A stretch of 64,000 nt of DNA, from assembly GCA_036346225.1 (NCBI GenBank), contig JARFIW010001491.1, positions 372,001-436,000 of the forward strand, read 5' to 3'. Of this stretch, positions 56,579 through 64,000 are shown one piece after another. The stretch comes from Platerodrilus igneus (taxonomy: Eukaryota > Arthropoda > Insecta > Coleoptera > Lycidae). Numbering within the stretch: position 1 is the stretch's first letter; each line of letters opens with the position of its first letter. Under the pieces are notes generated by a model. That model saw only the letters and a program-made list of their open reading frames with translations, was not told the origin of the DNA and did not search any database. The position numbers were made by a program, and so were the translations under genes.

Positions 56579-58783
56579 TGATGGGTGAGGCTAGCTATGT
56601 GTAAATAGGTCAAGTATGTATTTATGTAAGCACCCTGTATATAGAAAACAAGAATTTATTTATTACGCTTCAAATTAATTAAATTGGTATAAAAATGGAC
56701 AGTGCAATATGTAGGTTCAAATCAGTAATTTAGTTATTACGCTTAAAATTAATTAGATTGGGATAAAAGGGCATATTTTAATCAAGGTTCAAATCAATAA
56801 TTTGTATACGTTAATTTAATGCAAGGTTGAAAATTGCGTACAAAAGATTTGCAGTATTAAAGCTCTGCAGAGTAAAAATCAATAATTTAGTAACGTACAT
56901 TTATTAAATTTGTAGAATGCTACAATGTTTGAGACAGCAAAACAAATTGAAAACTACCAAGGAGCTCAAGGAATAAACTCTTAGCGCAATTCTGGTGAAG
57001 ACTAGAATACATTACGAAAACACTTTAAAGTATTGTCCAACGGAAAGATACAAGGTTAACAAACAGACGACTAGTCTGCAAACAAATCAATAAAATAAAA
57101 GGACAGAATCGTTGTAAAGTAACAGAGGAAGATGAAAATATAGCAGGTAGCTATATGACAAACAGTTTTCAAGCGCGTGACAGAAGAGTGTATTTTAAAA
57201 TCAAATAAACGGGACGGAGATGCAACATGTTTGTAAACGTTATTAAATTTATCAAGACGCACTTGTAAGAAGGGCTCTAACCGTAGACGACATGGCAATA
57301 GTGGTACTATAATAAGGACGGCTAATATGTGGGAGATAAAGACATCAGTAGAGTGGAAATAACATCGACTTTGTAAGTAGGAAAACAAGACAGAGACAAG
57401 AAAAGGTGGGTATTAGAGCGTGAGTGCAATAAGAATATAGACATAAGAGACGTGTTTAGGATATGTTAAAAGGAATAGTAGAGGGACGGTTTTTACCAAA
57501 AATACGGACGGTTGGCTAGTTTAATTAGTTTTTCGGAGTAAAGCGTCGTTGGAGTGGTGAAATTCTTAGTTTTAAAAGTTCGTTAGGTGATTGGTACGAG
57601 CGAATTTTGTGGAATTATGTGGCGATTGCTACAGTTCAAAGAAAGCTGAGTGAAAATACGTAACAAAAGGGTGGTTTTGAGCTTATATAAGCGTTGCCGA
57701 AGGTGGCAAAGCTCTCTTATTTTTCGCTTATTTTCTGATTCACTTTGCTTACATTGAGTATCATTGAGAAGACATTTTAATTTAAAACCGGGCGATAGTG
57801 CAGTCCGCCGAATATATTTTTTGTGTTATAAAAGCACAAGTAGGTGCAATTAAAGTAAACGGACTGAACATATTTGTATAAATAATTATGACGAATAATG
57901 CTGGATGATACTGAGGTAAGCGACTAAATTACATCTTGAACGAGAGTGCTGGTTGGACGTTAAGTGGAGTTTGAACTCTGGATGGGGAGCTGTATGGAAG
58001 GCATCCACAAATCGTTGGGGGAATTGGATAAACGAGTCGAGATGAAATGGTTCTTCTAGTTAGAAAGCAGGCATTGGGTGTAGTCCAGGAACGTAAGCTT
58101 GGTGGACGTCATCTACTGAAGTGGTGATTCCGAAGAATACTCCAGGTAACGAATTCTTTTTATTGACTGTTGTGCTGTTATTGAATTATAAAAACTATGA
58201 GTGATTTGAGTTACTTGGTGAAAAATTTATAAACTGAAAATTAATTTGATTAACATATAGAAAAGACACTTTTCTAATTTAAATCCAAGCGTGTAAATAC
58301 ATGAATAATATTTTTATTTGATGTAAGGAGTACACGGGTCTCTAGCGTAATTTGATAATGCAATAATTTATGAATACAAAATAAAAGGGGTTTGTTTATA
58401 CTGAGCTCATCATAGACCTGGAAAAAGTAAATTTTTGGGTTTCAGGATAGGCCCATCTACTTTTAAATGAAATGTTGAAGTATAGGGAAACATAAAATTC
58501 ACGAGAATTTAGATTGAACCGAGTGTGAAATATTTTGTTGCAAATAATTTGTAAATATTGAGATTGTGTCAATCATAATTTATGTCATATCAATAAAAGG
58601 GTGTATGTTTTGTCGAAAGATTTTATTTTCGATTTTTTTATTTTTTTAATATAAAGGAGTTAAGAGAGATGTGTAGCCGTGGAAGATTAGTTTGGGGAAC
58701 CATAAATTGTTTTATTTAGGTAAAGATTGGAGGAGTTTTATTTTGAGTTCAGCTAGGGTAAGTAAAAATTCATAAGAGGGGCA
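56579..58783 (+). repeat. Gypsy-D 3' LTR
   Basis: Partner of 51244-53269, about 180 bp longer because of the segment at 56885-57055. Confidence 0.8.
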
Positions 58784-58987
58784 CTTTCAAAGGTAAAGTG
58801 GCACCTTAGACAGCAACAATACACAATTGATCTACAAATAACACGATAATATATTATTCTACCCCCCCTTCTTTCTTTATTTACTTTTTACTTTACTTTA
58901 CTTTACTTTGGTTTTTAACTATAGTCTTCCTTTTTATTTTTATAAACTTAAAAAATGTGCACACCTAATGCACTCCCCGTACTTGCA
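58784..58987. other. Short junction with (CTTTA)n
   Basis: No gene. A TTTACTTTACTTTAC run lies at about 58880-58912. Confidence 0.6.
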
Positions 58988-60480
58988 CCGTTTGGTTGGT
59001 TCTTTTATTAAATATTTATTACAATGCCTCGACTTTATAAAACTCTTAATCTCAGGGTATTCAAACTACTTATAGTGGATTCCGTTATAAGTAGATGTGC
59101 TACGTCCAACCAAAGTGCACTCTTTTGTTTTACTACTAAAATTGCTACTCTACTTTTGTATATGCCAAAATTTCTAATTAGATCAAAGTTACTATGTGCC
59201 AAATTAAATTACAACCAAAATTTGTATGACTAATTTTTGACGTATTAAAGAATATGATTTTAAACACTCACCTGGTCTATACTCCGTTGATGCCTCGCTG
59301 AATCCTGGCACAAAATCCTAATTACCGTATACGTCTTCACAATGATGCTCTTGAATTTCCGTGCAGCTTCCAGGTGTCCTCGAATTTTAACTGTTCCCCA
59401 ATATCTGAAATGATTAACCCAAATTTTAAATTTAGAAAATACCGTGCTACAAACTTCCCCTGTGCTAATCTCCAACTCGTATCCTTGTTTCCGCTCAATG
59501 CTCCTGCTGTCTTTAACCCGCTCCAATATCCAACTTTTAATCTATATAACCACTCTCGATGACCTTCTAACTTTGAACCACACTCCAATATCCAACTTCT
59601 AATCTGTATAACCACTCGATGACCTTCTAACTTTGAACCACACTCCAATATCCAACTTCTAATCTGTATAACCACTCTCGATGACCTTCTACCTTTAAGA
59701 CCACTCTCCAAATCCAATTTCTAATCGTCGCACAATCACTACTATTCCCTTTATAATTCCGATGCTTGTATCTTTTACCACTTTTCAATTAAACTCATTT
59801 TAAACAATTACTTTTATTTTCTTTTTCAAAATATCTGAATACAAATTAGCACAGCTCTGAAAACACGTCTTTTACAAAATTGGTTCGAAAATAATCTGCT
59901 TTGTTTACTCTCTAAGGCGACCATGTTAATTTTCTACTAGCCTACTACATCTTACAGTTCATCACAAATAGTCAAGTCCGTGTCGCACATACCAAAGTTC
60001 ATGTCTTTTATACAGTTTCATAATCACATTAAATTCTAATATATGTCCTAAATCTTTACATTCAACCAATCACATTTTACGATGTTTTAACTAATAATTT
60101 TGGGTTTACAAATATTGTCCAAAAGTTGATTCTATAGAAAATGAAACCAAAATAATTTACACTTGACCCTGGATGCATGTTGATAGTGAACATTTACAGA
60201 CGCATCCGGCTTTTGGACGGCAAATGTACTTTCAAAGGCTTTTAAAATTCAACTCGGTATAAACCCTTGAGCATTTCACATCTTACTACGCCACTTAGTC
60301 ATTTTAAAATTTCCTTTGGCACTGAATTTCAACTACTATATTTGAATGGTATTTTAGTGTACATAAAATACGGCAAACATACATTTTAAGTATATGTGAT
60401 CGATTATGTGGATTGTTTTGTTTGGCATATACTATCTTGTACTAAACAACCCTTATAACTTTTAGTAGCTCCTTAGACAT
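58988..60480 (-). repeat. Diverged LTR of the Gypsy-C family, inverted
   Basis: Read on the minus strand it follows the Gypsy-C LTR. On the plus strand CGTTTGGTTGG, ATGCCTCGACT, TTAATCTCAGGGT and ACCAAAGTGCAC (58990-59125) match the reverse complement of about 43750-43900. GCATCCGGCTTTTGGACGG (60203) matches the reverse complement near 42590. Many substitutions mark it as old. No partner LTR or pol belongs to it here. Confidence 0.65.
59521..59710. repeat. About 62-bp tandem repeat, three copies
   Basis: CTCCAATATCCAACTT, TATAACCACT and GATGACCTTCTAACTTTGAA recur three times inside the diverged LTR. Confidence 0.85.

Positions 60481-60485
<5 letters not shown>

Positions 60486-60527
<42 letters not shown>
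60486..60527. repeat. (AT)n microsatellite
   Basis: About 40 bp of uninterrupted AT. Confidence 0.95.
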
Positions 60528-60528
<1 letters not shown>

Positions 60529-60539
60529 CTCATATTTAG

Positions 60540-62690
60540 ACCAGGGTAGAAAATTAAATAATCACATCAAATAATTTTAATCACCGTGTATAATGAATAT
60601 TATTAGATAATACGCGTTATTAAAACCGTGAAGCATAAAAATTTATTAGTTTCATTAAACATAAGAGATTTAAATCATGTACAAGACGCTTTAGAAGCAG
60701 TATTAAAAAGCTCTGCGTGTAATGTAATTATTCCTAAACAAATGGAAATTACGTGCAAAATTTATATTAATTAACCCTATTTCAAGTAACCGGTATTGAA
60801 CAAAACGTACAGATAATAACTAATATTTAGTTAGGATTCACTAAAAATTAAAGGCTATTATTTTTAATTGAAGATAATTGAATCGTTAGTAACAGATAAT
60901 ATCTATAGAAACTTGTAAAAACCCAATAAAATGTAAATCCTAGAAGTGTTAGTTAGAGGTAGGATGGTTGAACACACCTGCGTATTTTAAAAGGCAATTT
61001 CAGTTTAATTTGTTTAGATAAACATGTCGATTCTAAGGATATTGGAAACGGTCAGATGCTTTAGCACGAAATACAAAACAGGGTTTATTTAAAAAGCTCA
61101 TTCGGCGAAAATTTTGCAGATAATTAATGTTTACAAAGAATCTTGGAGAAACCGGGGCTTAATATTCACGAGAATGTGCGATACGGGGTTATTAAACCCA
61201 GATAACAGTCCACATGGACTAAAATATAATCGATAATAAAGAATATCAATTTGCACCAATACGAACAGGTTAGAAAAGGAAAGAAAAATGCGTCAAGCAA
61301 AGACACATATAGTAAAGGCGGGATTTAAGCAACGTCACGAGGGTCACAATTGGTTGAAAATAGGATGCAAATATCAGAGGTAGAAACAACAATTTCTGTA
61401 CAAAATTAATTAGTTTTTCTCGGACATGCTTGCGTGCCGTGTGTTGAAATTTCTGAGATTTAAATGGGACGAGTGAAAATTCGTAAAAAATCGACGCGCG
61501 AGCGACAGACTGGGAACATAGAATGAGGAATTCTTTAGAATTACCCGTTTTGAGGACAAAAGCGACGTGCCGGCTTTTTGCTATATATACCGAGATGAAT
61601 ATAAACAAGCCCTCTTAGACTTTTGACTATTCGATGCGTTAAAAGCTCTTACATCCGCGACTTGATTGAAGATGTAAACAGTGCATTTTAGTTTGATAAA
61701 ATAATTTAAAATTTTGCTCGTATATTTTAGTGATTCAAAATAGTTTGTTATTTACGTACTAACATGAATGTACTTCAGTGCACTTAGATACAAGGTAATA
61801 AAATTTAGTTTCACTGTACCAATTAGCAAAATTTACAACGACAAATGTATACACAAAAGTAGGCAGTTTTGGCGTATATTGGTGAAAGAAGTATGAATTA
61901 TTTGCTATTTTTCGGGGTGTTAATAATTAAATGGTTCAAATACGTGTCTGGATCCACGAAACAAGGGTCAGATATACACAGATGAGTTCCGGAAAAGCCC
62001 AGAAACAACTGGTGATGGAGAAAATTTTAAAAGCGTTAGAATTAGAAGCCGTAAATATAATCCTGTTGGAATGGTTTGATTAACTAAAGGGACGATGTAC
62101 TTTGAAGCTACGAGGACAGTAACCTTCAGGTAAATTATACTATTTTGTTTGACATTTTTGTGTGTGTTGAATAACTTTATAATTGATTTACTTTAAATGG
62201 ACATTAGTGAAATTGTACTAACCATAAAATTTTAATTTTAAGATGAAATTTGCTTGTTGAAGTAGAAAGGGTATTTAGTTTTGATGTTCGGTAATATGAT
62301 GAAAATTTGGGTATGTCTTTGAGCTCAATTAGACGAACCTGGTTAATTAACGTAAAGGGGTGGTAGATGCTCCTTTATACTCAGACTCGGTCTGCTTATA
62401 TTGTTATATTAATTAGTAGGCATCCAACAAGGACTTTACTTCTGGATGCACATTAAAATGATAATAAAATTAATCTTGAAATTCTTTTTAAAACTGAAAT
62501 TTATGCTGAGTTTTAATTTTGAAATTTTAATCTATTCTGAATATTGATGTAAAGAGAGTTAACGTTGATGTTTTTGGTAGGAATGTGTTGTTTTTTATGA
62601 ATGAGGAGGTTTATAACATTAGGTGAGCAGCCGAGGCGAAAAGAGGATCACAGCCGTTTATGACGCCCAATCTGTGGGACTCGAATGTTT
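60540..62690 (+). repeat. Diverged LTR related to Gypsy-D, with primer site
   Basis: Order and partial sequence follow the Gypsy-D LTR: a TATA region with downstream AAGCCCTCTTAGAC (about 61587-61620), a CAGGTAAATTATAC block, AAAGGGGTGGT and, after it, a leader with TTATGACGCCCAATCTGTGG (62654). The last corresponds to the primer-site-like repeats at 53300-53430. Divergence is strong, so this is either an old copy or a sister family. No coding region follows. Confidence 0.45.
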
Positions 62691-62734
62691 TTTTTTAAGG
62701 ACCCAGTTCCCGCATTCAAAGGAGTATATCAACA

Positions 62735-62740
<6 letters not shown>

Positions 62741-62775
<35 letters not shown>
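62741..62775. repeat. (TA)n microsatellite
   Basis: About 35 bp of TA directly after the diverged leader. Confidence 0.95.
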
Positions 62776-62777
<2 letters not shown>

Positions 62778-62865
62778 TTATGCTCAACCCCGTCGCGCCT
62801 TTTTATTAATTATTTAATGTTTATATGATGTGACACAAGTATTTATTTTATGTTTAGATATTTAG

Positions 62866-64000
62866 CAACGTTTGGTTGAGTTTATAATTCAACAACTGTG
62901 AATTAAATATGCCTCGAAATCTATTTGAAAACTCTTACTTCCCAGGGTATCCACCTACTTACCGTGGGTTCAGTGGACATAATGTGCAATCACAACCAAA
63001 CTAGCACTACCTTTTTATTTGTATCCTTAGATAATTTACACTTGTGTATCCAAATTTTATATACGATCCATTGTGCCTTGTGCCAAATTAATTAATACTA
63101 CGAAATTTCTGACTTTGAAAACTTGTTATATCACTCAGTAATCTCACCTGTTCTATACTTCGTTGTCGGCCTCTATGAATGCTGGCTCAAAATCCTACTC
63201 GTCCGTATACGCTCTTATACAATGTTTGCACTATCACTATGAAATCTGCCGTCGAGACTCCAGGTATCTTTAACTCAATTTTGATGCTCCCAAATCTAAA
63301 ATAAATATGACCTTCAAATTTAGAATTTTGAATAACCTTTGTATTTATCTTCCAATATCGCTAATTTTTCCAGTTGTTATAATCTTCTTTATCTCGTACG
63401 AATCCTCTTGCTACTCCAATGCTGTCTTATAATCTTGCTCCTCTCGTTCTAAATCACTGCTTTCTTTATTTAATCCGCTCGTTCCTAATCAATACTTCCT
63501 CCTTTTAATCCGCTCGTTCCAAATCAATCCTTCCTTCTATTTACCACTCAATGCCCTGCTATACATAAAACCATATCCAATTCAATCCCAATAATATCTT
63601 CTTCAATCTTATAACTCCTATTCAATGCCTTCTGCCTATATAAATCTCGTTCCAATATCCACTTATGTTCCGCCGGTTCGCTGTCGCACTAATTCCACAC
63701 TTAAACTCGTTACTCGTCGTTGCTATCAATTATTTTATTTACCGCCGCTTATCCTTACTCTTCCTTTATATAAATTGAAACTCGTACACTTTTAAACTCA
63801 TTTATTAAATCTTCAAAAATATTAAAACAATTTAGCGCAGTTTACAAACACGTCTTGTTACAAAAATATTTAAAAATTGACTTCTTGTTTACTTTTCCTA
63901 GGTGATAATTACAATTTAAATATGCCTACTCTTTATTACATTGTATACAAAAACCATCCAATAACGTCGTCTCACCAAGTTCGTGTCACTAATACCTTAT
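62866..64000 (-). repeat. Second diverged Gypsy-C-family LTR, inverted, runs off the window
   Basis: GCAACGTTTGGTTGAG, ATGCCTCG, CAGGGTATCCACCTACT and ACCGTGGGTTCA (62870-62975) match the reverse complement of the Gypsy-C LTR near 43800-43920. It also parallels 58988 onward (CTATACTTCGTTG, GGCTCAAAATCCTA, CTCCAGGT). Short TC-rich repeats (AATCCGCTCGTTC) occur at about 63475-63520. Confidence 0.6.

Larger units (their letters stand above)
50309..58783 (+). mobile_element. Gypsy-D: rearranged Ty3/Gypsy element with about 2-kb LTRs
   Basis: Three places start with TGATGGG followed by TATGTGTAAATAGGTC-like sequence or a close variant: 50309, 51244 and 56579. The second and third begin full LTRs (51244-53269 and 56579-58783). 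The first is only an LTR beginning (about 220 bp) that jumps into the satellite-rich 3' end of the internal region, which then leads into the second. Between the full LTRs lie a primer-site-like leader, gag, a truncated pol and the same satellite. The layout suggests recombination between two copies. No target duplication was found. Confidence 0.65.

Noticed and set aside
50309..58783. Regular repeats as a CRISPR array
   Set aside because: The window is eukaryotic and the repeats are satellites without unique equal-length spacers.
59337..59717. Minus-strand frame with repeated RSWILECGSKLEG-type peptide
   Set aside because: It is the translation of a 62-bp tandem repeat inside a diverged LTR.

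Overview
This is a eukaryotic genomic window, most likely from an insect. It is AT-rich and built almost entirely of transposable elements of the kinds common in arthropods: BEL/Pao and Ty3/Gypsy LTR retrotransposons, an IS630-Tc1-mariner DNA transposon, a piggyBac remnant, an R1/I-type non-LTR remnant and a tRNA-derived SINE. Introns where visible are short (60 bp in one case). The order cannot be fixed from the sequence alone. There are no rRNA genes, functional tRNA genes, operons or CRISPR arrays.

Layout. 1-3530: two tandem SINE copies on the minus strand, then a decayed BEL/Pao pol with its probable 3' LTR. 4200-6111: minus-strand fragments of a non-LTR element (RNase H plus C-terminal zinc region) and of a Gypsy pol. 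6598-6937: one host-gene candidate, a coiled-coil terminal exon with stop codon and poly(A) signals. 8172-10718: a complete 2.5 kb DD41D mariner-type element with about 505-bp terminal inverted repeats, TA target duplications, and a transposase with a 60-bp intron and one frameshift. 10719-17292: mostly non-coding, with a GT-rich tract and a minus-strand piggyBac remnant (16176-16747). 17293-31327: an old Gypsy-type element (here Gypsy-N) with a gag but no protease, RT, RNase H or integrase; in their place is a long run of 13-residue repeats and a short pol tail. Its 5' LTR holds a 430-bp insertion and its 3' LTR is split by a young BEL element (BEL-A, 24509-31259). 31853-33240: the last exon of a probable serine-protease homologue lacking all three catalytic residues and carrying a glycine-rich repeat tail. 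33514-41117: a complete minus-strand BEL element (BEL-B) with CAACG target duplications. 42320-50208: a Gypsy element (Gypsy-C) with 1.7-kb LTRs. 50309-58783: a rearranged Gypsy family (Gypsy-D) with about 2-kb LTRs, truncated pol and a GATA-like satellite. 58988-64000: diverged LTRs related to Gypsy-C and Gypsy-D, running off the end.

How it fits together. Insertion order can be read from nesting: Gypsy-N, then the small insertion and BEL-A. BEL-A has LTRs that differ at only two of 397 positions, yet its gag-pol carries several frameshifts. The BEL-B LTR pair, and what I compared of Gypsy-C, differ often by single-base homopolymer changes. Some apparent breaks in the young elements may therefore be sequence errors rather than decay. 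Only two loci look like host genes (6598-6822 and 31853-33240), and both are partial. The most unusual content is the Gypsy-N coding region, the intron-bearing DD41D transposase, the catalytically dead protease homologue, and the tandem primer-binding-like repeats of Gypsy-D.
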